A stretch of 20,078 nt of DNA from CAZNNH01 sp964574335 (GTDB lineage: Bacteria; Acidobacteriota; Vicinamibacteria; Fen-336): contig CAZNNH010000115.1 of assembly GCA_964574335.1 (NCBI GenBank), positions 1-20,078 on the forward strand, read 5' to 3'. Position numbers and translations under genes: made by a program. Positions 6,609 through 13,525 of the stretch are shown in pieces (position 1 is the stretch's first letter; each line of letters begins with the position of its first letter). The notes beneath the pieces are model-generated. The model did no database searches and was not told the DNA's origin. It saw nothing but the letters and a program-made list of their open reading frames with translations.

Positions 6609-7711
6609 AGACCCGCTCCCAGCCGGCGCCGACCACGAGTCCTTTCGGGACCGACATCGAGCGCGGCCTGCTGGCGATCGGGGCGTCGACGGGCGGCGCC
6701 GAGGCGCTGGCCGGCGTGCTGGCCAGCCTGCCGGCCGGGTCGCCGGCCACGCTGATCGTGCAGCACATGCCGGCGGAGTTCACGGCGAGCTTCGCCGACC
6801 GCCTGGCGGCCACCGCCCGCATCGCCGTGCGCGTGGCGCAAGACGGCGAGGGACTCCGACCCGGCCTCGCCCTGCTGGCCCCGGCCGACGCTCACATGCG
6901 GCTGCGGCGCGCCGCCTCGGGCTACGCGGTCACCCTCGGGAGCGGCCCCAGCGTCAACCACCACCGGCCCAGCATCGACGTCCTGTTCCGCTCGGTGGCA
7001 CGGGTGGCCGGCGCCCACGCGGTCGGCGCGCTGCTGGCCGGAATCGGCTCCGACGGCGCCAAGGGACTGATGGACATGCGCCAGGCGGGGGCCCTGACCC
7101 TGGCCCAGGACCAGGCCACCAGCCTGGTGGACGCCACGGCGCGTATCGCCGAGGAGATGGGCGGGGTGGCGGCCACGCTGCCGCTCCAGGCGCTCCCGGC
7201 CGCCCTGCTGGGCCCCTTCGATCTCCGTCCGGTGGCGAGCCCGCTGCCATCGCGCCCGGTGGTGGTGACGCCGTCCGGCTGGGACGAGTCGCGGATGGCG
7301 ATCGGGATCCCACACCTGGACGAGGATCACCGCCTGCTGGTGAGCTCGTTCGACCTGCTGGTCCAGGCCATGCAGCAAGGCGACGGAAGCCAGCGGGTCT
7401 TGCCGATGCTGCGCTTCCTCGAGGACTACATGGTCCGCCACTTCCGCTACGAGGAGGCCTTGATGCGGAAGTACGACTGCCCCACCCGGCAGCGCAATCG
7501 CGAGGAGCACCGCGCGATGGTGAAGCTGCAGAGGGAGCTGGCCAGCGACTACGCCCAGAACGGCGCCACCCCCGCCCTGCTGCGGCGGCTTCACGACAGC
7601 CTGGCCCGGTACCTGAGCGAGCACGTCTGCCAGGTGGACCAACGGCTGCGGAGCTGCCCCGGCGTGTGCCGCGACTACGCCTCCCGGGCCGAGGAAGACC
7701 TGGACCGCTAG
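6605..7711 (+). CDS. Orphan CheB methylesterase fused to a C-terminal hemerythrin domain
   Basis: CheB removes methyl groups from, or deamidates, chemoreceptor glutamates/glutamines. Residues ~20-205 are a CheB catalytic domain without the usual receiver domain. The triad is complete: Ser28 (GASTGG), His54 (VQHMP) and Asp150 (GSDGAKG). Its 26- and 96-residue spacing is identical to Salmonella CheB (164/190/286). Residues ~225-350 form a bacteriohemerythrin-like domain: His242 (DEDHR), His279/Glu283 (HFRYE), His302 (REEHR) and His340/Asp345 (HVCQVD). The first His of the HxxxH pair is Asn298, so one expected iron ligand is missing. Four cysteines cluster in the last ~80 residues, two as CPGVC. 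I start at TTG 6605 because it overlaps the preceding TGA as TTGA and no ATG precedes the CheB core in this frame. No receptor or CheR lies nearby. Confidence 0.92.
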   Translation: MKTRSQPAPTTSPFGTDIERGLLAIGASTGGAEALAGVLASLPAGSPATLIVQHMPAEFTASFADRLAATARIAVRVAQDGEGLRPGLALLAPADAHMRLRRAASGYAVTLGSGPSVNHHRPSIDVLFRSVARVAGAHAVGALLAGIGSDGAKGLMDMRQAGALTLAQDQATSLVDATARIAEEMGGVAATLPLQALPAALLGPFDLRPVASPLPSRPVVVTPSGWDESRMAIGIPHLDEDHRLLVSSFDLLVQAMQQGDGSQRVLPMLRFLEDYMVRHFRYEEALMRKYDCPTRQRNREEHRAMVKLQRELASDYAQNGATPALLRRLHDSLARYLSEHVCQVDQRLRSCPGVCRDYASRAEEDLDR

Positions 7712-7723
7712 CTAGCCTGGCCT

Positions 7724-7749
7724 CGATCGGCCGGAGGCGAGGCCGATCG
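7724..7749. terminator. Hairpin between convergent cheB-hemerythrin and rho genes
   Basis: CGATCGGCC (7724-7732) and GGCCGATCG (7741-7749) form a perfect 9-base-pair stem with an 8-base loop in the 61-base gap between converging genes. It lies just after the plus-strand stop and downstream of the rho stop, so it could serve both transcripts. No T-tract follows on either strand, so its efficiency as an intrinsic terminator is doubtful. Confidence 0.5.
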
Positions 7750-7772
7750 CCGACAGCGTCCGGGGTCCGGGC

Positions 7773-9029
7773 TCAGCGGAAGCGTCGAACCGGGGCCGGC
7801 GCCACCAGGGTGGAGAGGAACGCACCGTTGGACGGCGTCTTCTGGATCCGATCGACCAGGAACTGGGTCGCCTCGACGGTGGAGAGCTCGGAGAGGGCGC
7901 GGCGCAGCAGGTGACGCTGTCGTAGCTCGTCGGGAGAGCACAGCAGCTCCTCGCGACGGGTGCCGGACTTGAGGACGTCGACGGCCGGGAAGATCCGGCG
8001 GTCGGCGATCGCCCGGTCCAGGATCAGCTCCATGTTGCCGGTGCCCTTGAACTCCTGGAAGATCACCTCGTCCATCCGGCTGCCGGTGTCGATCAGGGCC
8101 GTCGCCAGGATGGTGAGGCTGCCGCTCCCCTCGCAGTTGCGGGCAGCGCCGAAGAACTGGCGGGGGAACTGCAGCGCGCGGTTGTCGACGCCGCCACTCA
8201 TGGTGCGCCCGCCCGGCCCCATCTCACGGTTGCTGGCACGCCCCAGCCGGGTCAGGCTGTCGAGCAGGATCACCACGTGGCGGCCCGACTCCACCATGCG
8301 CTTGGCCCGCTCCATCGCCAAACGGGCCAACCGGATGTGCGAGTCGGCGGCCGAGTCGGACGAGGACGCCAGCACCTCGGCCGGAACCGACCGGCGGAAG
8401 TGGGTTACCTCCTCCGGTCGCTCGTCGATCAGCAGCAGGATCAGGTGGACCTCAGGGTGGTGGGCGGCGATCGCCTTGCCGAGGTGCTCGAGCAGGGTGG
8501 TCTTCCCCGCCTTGGGCGGCGACACGATGAGGCCCCGCTGGCCTCGCCCGATCGGCGCGATCAGGTCGATCACCCGCAGGCTGGTCTCCGCCTGCTCGCC
8601 GGCCAGACGGAAGGCCTCGTGCGGGTTCACCGACACCAGGTCCTGGAAGTGCGGCAGCGCCCGGTACTGCTCGATGGGCAGCTGACTCGCCTTCTCGATC
8701 TCTACGAGCGTGCGACGCCCACCCCCGCCATCGCGGCAAAGGCCTTCGAGCTCCGTCCCGTCGCGCAACGCGTAGTCCCGGGCAATCGAGACCGGAACCA
8801 CAACGTCGTCACGGTTCGGGAGGTAGTTCTGGGCAGCCTGCCTCAAGAACCCGCCGGAGCCCTCTGAAAGCTCCACAACACCCGCGGCCGGATACGTCGG
8901 GCCGGTGGTTGGGATCGGGCCGTGCCGGGGGTCCCTCGACCCTCGAGACCCTTGATTCTTCGCAAAGGATCCGTTGGGCCGGTGTCTGCGGGGGCGATGG
9001 CGTCGCGGTTGTCGGGGGCCGTGCCTCAT
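7773..9029 (-). CDS. rho: Transcription termination factor Rho (short N-terminus)
   Basis: Rho is a hexameric RNA-dependent ATPase that ends transcription. This 418-residue protein has the cold-shock-like RNA-binding domain (about 49-114, including GFLRQ and NYLPNRDDVVVP). It also has the Walker A loop SPPKAGKTT (170), Walker B HVVILLDSLTRLGRA, the Q-loop MSGGVDN (277) and the R-loop EFKGTGNMEL (326). The usual N-terminal Rho_N helical domain is absent; residues 1-48 are a basic Arg/Pro/Gly/His stretch. There is no room for it upstream, since the next gene ends at 9119. I chose ATG 9029 because it overlaps the stop of a short upstream frame with a strong ribosome site. The longer in-frame TTG at 9107 coincides with a likely -35 box. 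Core function is certain; the start is moderately sure. Confidence 0.96.
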   Translation of the reverse strand: MRHGPRQPRRHRPRRHRPNGSFAKNQGSRGSRDPRHGPIPTTGPTYPAAGVVELSEGSGGFLRQAAQNYLPNRDDVVVPVSIARDYALRDGTELEGLCRDGGGGRRTLVEIEKASQLPIEQYRALPHFQDLVSVNPHEAFRLAGEQAETSLRVIDLIAPIGRGQRGLIVSPPKAGKTTLLEHLGKAIAAHHPEVHLILLLIDERPEEVTHFRRSVPAEVLASSSDSAADSHIRLARLAMERAKRMVESGRHVVILLDSLTRLGRASNREMGPGGRTMSGGVDNRALQFPRQFFGAARNCEGSGSLTILATALIDTGSRMDEVIFQEFKGTGNMELILDRAIADRRIFPAVDVLKSGTRREELLCSPDELRQRHLLRRALSELSTVEATQFLVDRIQKTPSNGAFLSTLVAPAPVRRFR

Positions 9030-9058
9030 GGGCGGCCCGCTCGCCGCGGTTCGGTCAT
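9026..9058 (-). CDS. Putative 10-residue upstream ORF (leader peptide) of rho
   Basis: The frame is ATG followed by nine codons (peptide MTEPRRAGRP) and TGA. Its ATG is preceded by GGAGGAG at 9068-9062, the best ribosome site near rho. Its TGA shares the ATGA at 9029-9026 with the proposed rho start, which itself lacks a ribosome site. This is the classical layout for translational coupling. E. coli rho also has a leader peptide gene (rhoL) but of different length. Translation is inferred; a sequencing indel that separates one true start from rho is an alternative. Confidence 0.4.
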   Translation of the reverse strand: MTEPRRAGRP

Positions 9059-9075
9059 CGTCTCCTCCAGGGGCG

Positions 9076-9107
9076 ACTATAGCATGGATGCTCCCCCGGC
9101 GAGTCAA
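9076..9107 (-). promoter_or_regulatory. Candidate rho promoter
   Basis: On the minus strand TTGACT (9107-9102) lies upstream of an extended -10 reading TGC-TATAGT (9084-9076). The spacer is 20 bases, longer than optimal, so the extended -10 may carry most of the activity. The transcript would begin almost at the ribosome site of the short upstream frame. Confidence 0.5.
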
Positions 9108-9118
9108 GCCTCGACCCG

Positions 9119-9850
9119 TCAGGGTGCCAGGGTCTCGCCGGGCAGGAGGGGGCGCAGGGTCACGACCAGCGACCGGCCCGCGTGACAGACGGAGGCCGGA
9201 TGGCTCCCCGTGGGCCAGCCGGCCACGAGGTCGGCGGCGACCGTGGCGACGCCGCCGGGCGGGGGCAGCGGCCGGCCGACATCCCAGACGCGACAGCCAC
9301 CGACCAGGCGGCCCTCCACCACGCGGAGCCCATAGGCGGCCGGTCGGTAGGTGCGCAGCGCCGGGTGGTCGAAGTCGGACAGGGCGAGCAGAAGCTGCGC
9401 CAGGTCGTGATGCAACGGCGGCGCCTCGGTCGGGTCACCGGCGGCCAGCAGCTCGAGCGGCTTGCCGTCCCGCAACGAGAGCCGGTACCGCACCGGGCCT
9501 GGCCCCAGCGTCACCGCCACCGGCATCCCCTTCTGCTTGCGCACCTTCTTGACCAGCCTGCGGATCGGATCGAGATCGCGCTTCTCCAGGCGGGCGGTCA
9601 GGATCTCGCTGGAGCCGCCCACGAACACCTGGCGATCCTTGAGCAAAACGAAGCGGGGCGGGGCGGCTTCCGGCACCTCTCCGGGTCGGCCCGGCGCCGT
9701 GACCTCCAGCACCACCTCGACGCCGGGGATCTCGGCGGCGCGGCCGGTCGTCGCCGGTAGCACCATGGCAGCCAGAAGAAATGGGAAGCCCCGCACCACG
9801 AAGGGCAGTCTACAACGAACCCGTCCCCGCACCCGCACCGGTGCTAGCAT
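9119..9850 (-). CDS. Predicted secreted protein of unknown function
   Basis: I do not recognise a family. Up to 243 residues are encoded. A hydrophobic segment (GFPFLLAAMVLPATTG) followed by RAAE looks like a signal peptide with cleavage near AA|E, so export is likely. The mature part is mixed alpha/beta in character and includes DLDPIRRLVKKVRKQKG and repeated Gly/Pro turns. Two cysteines near the C-terminus (GGCRV and SVCHAG) could form a disulfide. The start is uncertain. The ATG at 9850 lies in a candidate -10 element and lacks a ribosome site; GTG codons at 9799 or 9796 would give a more usual signal peptide. The stop lies 12 bases before the candidate rho -35 box, so read-through into rho is possible. 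It is divergent from corA. Confidence 0.7.
   Translation of the reverse strand: MLAPVRVRGRVRCRLPFVVRGFPFLLAAMVLPATTGRAAEIPGVEVVLEVTAPGRPGEVPEAAPPRFVLLKDRQVFVGGSSEILTARLEKRDLDPIRRLVKKVRKQKGMPVAVTLGPGPVRYRLSLRDGKPLELLAAGDPTEAPPLHHDLAQLLLALSDFDHPALRTYRPAAYGLRVVEGRLVGGCRVWDVGRPLPPPGGVATVAADLVAGWPTGSHPASVCHAGRSLVVTLRPLLPGETLAP
9842..9850 (+). promoter_or_regulatory. Candidate extended -10 for corA, palindromic core
   Basis: TGC-TAGCAT fits an extended -10 element, placed about 37 bases before the corA ATG at 9887. Its core TGCTAGCA is a perfect palindrome, so the minus strand also offers TGC-TAGCAC towards the secreted-protein gene. No good -35 box is evident for either direction. Confidence 0.45.
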
Positions 9851-9886
9851 TGGCGCCGGAGACCGAGCCGGAGCCTGGGCCAGGCC

Positions 9887-11089
9887 ATGACAGGATCGCC
9901 TTCACCGAGCCACTCCCGCACCCTCGAGGCGGCGCTCCGCCTGGGGAGCCGAACCGTGGGAACCCTGGGCCGGGTCGCCCGAGGCCTGGTGCTCCCCACC
10001 CGTTTCAGGAAGGCGGCGCCGGGAGGGAAGCCGGGCATCGACCACGAGGAGCTGGGTCGCCTGCCCAGCTCGGACGAGCCGACCCACGTCACCTGCATCG
10101 ACTACGACGCCGACCGCATCGTGGTCCAGGAGGTCGAGGACCCGGACTGGTTTCTCGAGCAACACCGGCCCGACTGGACCGAGGTGCGCTGGATCAACGT
10201 CGATGGCATCCGCAACCTGAAGGTGATCCAGTCGCTGGCCCGCAAGTACCACCTACACCCACTGGCCATCGAGGACGTGCTGCACGTCCCGCAGCGGCCG
10301 AAGGTCGAGTCCTACACCGACCAAGGGGAGTACCAGGCGCGGCTCTTCATCATCTGCCGCATGCTCCAGATGCGCGAGCAGCGTCTTCACAACGAGCAGA
10401 TCTCGATCTTCCTGGGACACAAGACGGTGCTCACCATCCAGGAGACCCACGGTGACGTGTGGGTGCCCATCCGCCAGCGTCTCCAGGGGGCCCGCTCCCG
10501 CATCCGCGAGCACGACGCCAGCTTCCTGGTCTACTCGCTGATCGACGCCATCGTCGACCACTGCTTCCCCATCCTCGAGCACTACGGTGACCGCCTCGAG
10601 GAGATCGAGGACGCCGTCCTGGGCGATCCCGAACCGAGCGCGGTGCACGAGATCCACGGCATCAAGCGGGAGCTACTGCTGCTGCGGCGGGCCGTCTGGC
10701 CGATGCGCGAGGTGGTCCACTCGCTCCAGCGGGAGCCCCACGAGTGTATGAGCGACACCACCCGCTCGTTCATGCGTGACGTCTACGACCACACGGTCCA
10801 GGTGATCGACATCGTGGAGACCTACCGCGAGGTGGCGATGGGCCTGACCGAGACCTACATGACCTCGATCAGCAACCGCATGAACGAGATCATGAAGGTG
10901 CTGACGCTGATCGGCACCATCTTCATCCCGCTGACCTTCCTGGCCGGCGTGTACGGGATGAACTTCCGCCGCATGCCGGAGATCGAGGACAGCTTCTTCC
11001 CCTGGTCCTACCCGATCGGCTTCTGGGGGTTGTGCCTGGTCATCACCGTCGGGATGGTGGTCTGGTTCCGCCGCCACAAGTGGCTGTGA
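9887..11089 (+). CDS. corA: CorA-family magnesium/divalent metal channel
   Basis: CorA proteins form homopentameric inner-membrane channels for Mg2+, Co2+ or related ions. The 400-residue protein has a long cytoplasmic domain with family landmarks HPLAIEDVLHVPQRPK (about 124-139) and a long stalk helix ending at MNEIMKVLTLIGTIFIPLTF (first membrane helix, ~338-356). The selectivity motif YGMNF (Gly357-Met-Asn) follows, then an acidic loop (MPEIEDSF), a second membrane helix (~376-394) and a basic C-terminus RRHKWL. All expected parts are present and length is slightly above the usual because of a ~60-residue basic N-terminal extension. Which metal it carries cannot be read from the motif. It is monocistronic by position: divergent from the secreted protein and convergent with the aldo/keto reductase 16 bases downstream. 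Confidence 0.97.
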   Translation: MTGSPSPSHSRTLEAALRLGSRTVGTLGRVARGLVLPTRFRKAAPGGKPGIDHEELGRLPSSDEPTHVTCIDYDADRIVVQEVEDPDWFLEQHRPDWTEVRWINVDGIRNLKVIQSLARKYHLHPLAIEDVLHVPQRPKVESYTDQGEYQARLFIICRMLQMREQRLHNEQISIFLGHKTVLTIQETHGDVWVPIRQRLQGARSRIREHDASFLVYSLIDAIVDHCFPILEHYGDRLEEIEDAVLGDPEPSAVHEIHGIKRELLLLRRAVWPMREVVHSLQREPHECMSDTTRSFMRDVYDHTVQVIDIVETYREVAMGLTETYMTSISNRMNEIMKVLTLIGTIFIPLTFLAGVYGMNFRRMPEIEDSFFPWSYPIGFWGLCLVITVGMVVWFRRHKWL

Positions 11090-11105
11090 AGGGCGGCTCC
11101 ATCCG

Positions 11106-12089
11106 CTACCAGAGGTGGTGGACGTGGGGGCGGACGCGGGTATCGTAGATCTCCCGGATCCGTGACAGGGTCGCCTCGGGTAGCGGGGCGAGGTCGGCGG
11201 CGCGGGCGTTCGCCTCGGCCTGGTCCGGCCGTTTCGCCCCCGGGATCGCACAGGTGACGGCGTCCCACATGAGGATGAAGCGCAGCGCGAGCTGGGCCAT
11301 GCTGACGCCTTCCGGGACCAGCGGCCGGAGCTCCTCGACCAGCTCGAGGCCGAGCTCGAAGTCGAGGCCGGAGAAGGTCTCGCCGCGGTCGAAGGCCTCA
11401 CCCTTGCGGTTGAAGGAGCGGTGGTCGTCGGCGGCGAAGGTGCTCGCCTTCGTCATCTTGCCGGCCAGCAGCCCCGAAGAGAGGGGCAGCCGCGCCAGGA
11501 TGCCGACCCGGCGACGCGTGGCCTGGTCGAAGAACAGCTCGCTGGGGCGCTGGCGAAAGATGTTGAAGATGATCTGGACCGACTGCACGCCGGGATACTC
11601 GATCGCCTTGAGCGCCTCCTCGACCTTCTCGACGCTCACCCCGTAGTAGCGGAGCTTCCCCGCCTCGACCAGGCGGTCGAGGACCCCGAAGACCTCGGGA
11701 CGGTAGTAGACCTCGAAGGGCGGGCAGTGGAGCTGGAGCAGGTCGATGGTCTCGGTGTCGAGGTTCCGAAGGCTCCGCTCGACGAAGGCGGTGAGGTTCT
11801 TCTGGTTGTAGCCGTCGGCGGTGTGCGGCTGGAGCCGCCGGCCGGCCTTGGTGGCCACGTACAGGGTCTCAGAGCGTTCCTTGCGCAGTCGCGCCACCAG
11901 GCGCTCGCTGCGGCCGTCGCCGTAGACGTCGGCGGTGTCGATGAAGTTGACGCCGAGGTCGACCGCCCGATGGAGCGCCTTCAGCGACTCCTCGTCCTGC
12001 ACCGGGCCCCAGGTCCCGCCGATCGCCCAGGCGCCGAAGCTCACCGACGAGATGCGGAAGCCGGTACGCCCCAGCTCTCGGTACTCCAT
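11106..12089 (-). CDS. Aldo/keto reductase
   Basis: NADPH-dependent oxidoreductase of the (beta/alpha)8-barrel AKR superfamily; the carbonyl substrate is not identifiable. The 327-residue protein begins MEYRELGRTG, typical of the family, and carries the catalytic tetrad Asp51 and Tyr56 (IDTADVYG), Lys81 (ATKAG) and His121 (LLQLHCP). The cofactor-binding C-terminal region includes AIPGAKRPDQAEAN. A strong ribosome site GGGAGGT sits 5 bases before the ATG. It lies 49 bases downstream of the NSS transporter on the same strand and is probably the last gene of that operon. The stop codon is TAG. Confidence 0.96.
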   Translation of the reverse strand: MEYRELGRTGFRISSVSFGAWAIGGTWGPVQDEESLKALHRAVDLGVNFIDTADVYGDGRSERLVARLRKERSETLYVATKAGRRLQPHTADGYNQKNLTAFVERSLRNLDTETIDLLQLHCPPFEVYYRPEVFGVLDRLVEAGKLRYYGVSVEKVEEALKAIEYPGVQSVQIIFNIFRQRPSELFFDQATRRRVGILARLPLSSGLLAGKMTKASTFAADDHRSFNRKGEAFDRGETFSGLDFELGLELVEELRPLVPEGVSMAQLALRFILMWDAVTCAIPGAKRPDQAEANARAADLAPLPEATLSRIREIYDTRVRPHVHHLW

Positions 12090-12138
12090 CTGACACCTCC
12101 CTTCTCGAAGACCGCCAGCGGCGGGAAGGAACGTCTCG

Positions 12139-13467
12139 TCAACCGAACAGGGCGCGGAACGCTGGCCCCAGGCCCAGCACCGAGAAGTACAGCACCGTGG
12201 CCAGCACCGCCGGCACCAGCGTCCGCAACAGCCAGATCCAGGTCAGGCGCAGGGTGCGGTTCGGAAAGCCCTGAGCCAGCTCTTCATCGGCGGCCCGGCT
12301 CCAGACGTAGCCCACCAGCAGGGCCATCATCAGCCCGCCGAAGATCAGGAAGACCTGGCCGAACAGGGCGAACATGAACCCCACCCAGTCGTTGGACAGC
12401 GCACCGGGAATACCGGCCAGGGCAATCGCCCCGCCGCTCAGCCAGGCCGCCTTGGTGCGGCTCCACCCCAGGGAGTCGATACAGGCCGAGACCACCACCT
12501 CGAGCAGCGAGATCGCCGAGGTGATGGCAGCGATGTACAGGGCCAGGAAGAAGACCGTCCCCACCACCAGGCCGGCGCCGCCCATCGCCAAGAAGCCGCG
12601 CGGGATGGCGATGAACAGCGCGCCGATGGTGCTCTCGCTGACGTCGGCCTGGAGACCGAAGTGGTAGATCACCGGAAACGTCACCAGGCCTCCCACGAAG
12701 GCGACCGCGGTGTCCGAGAAGGCGATGGCCGACGCCTCGAATGGGAGGTTCCCCTTGCCGCGCAGGTACGAGGCGTAGGTGATGATGGCGCCCATCCCGA
12801 GCGAGAGCGAGAAGAAGGCCTGGCCGGCGGCCCTCCTGACGGTCTCACCATGGAAGACCTTGCTCAGGTCGGGATGGAGGTAGAAGGCGTAGCCCGGCCC
12901 GCCGCCAGAGAGGGTGGCCGCCCACAGCGCCAGGCCCACGATCAGCAGGAACAGCACCGGCATCAGCACCACCGACACCCGCTCGATCCCCTTCTGAACC
13001 CCGGCGGTGATGATCACGACGATCAAGGTCATGCCGACCAGGTGGGCGACGATGGCGCCGAGGCCGGTGCTGATGTGGCCGAAGTAGGCGGCGGTGTCCA
13101 GGGGAACGGCGCCGAAGGGGAGGTCGATCAGCATCCTCCCGGTCCACCCCATGATCACGGAGTAGAAGGAGAGGATGCCGAAGCCGGCCAGGACGAACAT
13201 CGCTCCCAGCCAGGCCCAGCCCCGGCCCGCCACCGCCACCATGGCGGGGATCGGGCTCCTCTGCGTCCGGCGGCCGATCACCATCTCGACGGTGAGCACG
13301 GGCAGGCCGATCAGCACCACGAAGAAGACGTAGAGGAGCGCGAAGGCCGCGCCGCCCCCCTGGGAGGCGGAGTACGCGAACCCCCACAGGTTGCCGAGAC
13401 CCACCGCCGATCCGACGGCGGCGAGGATGAAGCCGGCGTTGGACTGCCAGGAGTCGCGCTGGTTCAT
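12139..13467 (-). CDS. Neurotransmitter:sodium symporter (NSS/LeuT family) transporter
   Basis: NSS proteins import amino acids or related amines with Na+ across the inner membrane. The 442-residue protein contains the unwound first helix signature GSAVGLGNLWGF (about 19-30), GGGAAFALLY, and a second helix ending EMVIGRR. About 11-12 hydrophobic helices follow through to the C-terminus. At the position of the LeuT extracellular-gate Arg30 there is Gly29 (NLWGFAY). Related WGF variants occur in other bacterial NSS proteins, so this marks a subfamily rather than a defect. The substrate is unknown; the adjacent sulfur amino acid enzyme hints at an amino acid such as methionine, which is inference. 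The ATG has CGAGG upstream. It is co-oriented with the PLP enzyme (58-base gap) and the reductase. Confidence 0.95.
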   Translation of the reverse strand: MNQRDSWQSNAGFILAAVGSAVGLGNLWGFAYSASQGGGAAFALLYVFFVVLIGLPVLTVEMVIGRRTQRSPIPAMVAVAGRGWAWLGAMFVLAGFGILSFYSVIMGWTGRMLIDLPFGAVPLDTAAYFGHISTGLGAIVAHLVGMTLIVVIITAGVQKGIERVSVVLMPVLFLLIVGLALWAATLSGGGPGYAFYLHPDLSKVFHGETVRRAAGQAFFSLSLGMGAIITYASYLRGKGNLPFEASAIAFSDTAVAFVGGLVTFPVIYHFGLQADVSESTIGALFIAIPRGFLAMGGAGLVVGTVFFLALYIAAITSAISLLEVVVSACIDSLGWSRTKAAWLSGGAIALAGIPGALSNDWVGFMFALFGQVFLIFGGLMMALLVGYVWSRAADEELAQGFPNRTLRLTWIWLLRTLVPAVLATVLYFSVLGLGPAFRALFG

Positions 13468-13473
13468 GAGAGC

Positions 13474-13507
13474 CTCGAGAGAGCCCGAGCCCGGCTCGGA
13501 GCTCGAG
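13474..13507 (-). terminator. GC-rich hairpin between PLP-enzyme and transporter genes
   Basis: GAGCCCGAGCC (13481-13491) pairs with GGCTCGGAGCTC (13493-13504) with one bulged base. Palindromic CTCGAG copies flank it at 13474-13479 and 13502-13507, and alternative pairings are possible. It fills most of the 58-base gap and ends a few bases before the transporter ATG. No T-run is present; it could be a partial terminator or a structure that hides the ribosome site. Confidence 0.35.
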
Positions 13508-13525
13508 AGCCGCAGCGTAGCACGG

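Noticed and set aside
6257..7642. A 461-codon minus-strand frame opposite the phosphatase and CheB-hemerythrin genes.
   Set aside because: It spans two well-supported genes on the other strand and shows no domain.
13378..13386. Loss of the LeuT gate arginine (Gly29 in NLWGFAY) in the NSS transporter as a sign of inactivation.
   Set aside because: WGF-type variants are known to me from other bacterial NSS proteins and the rest of the transporter is intact.
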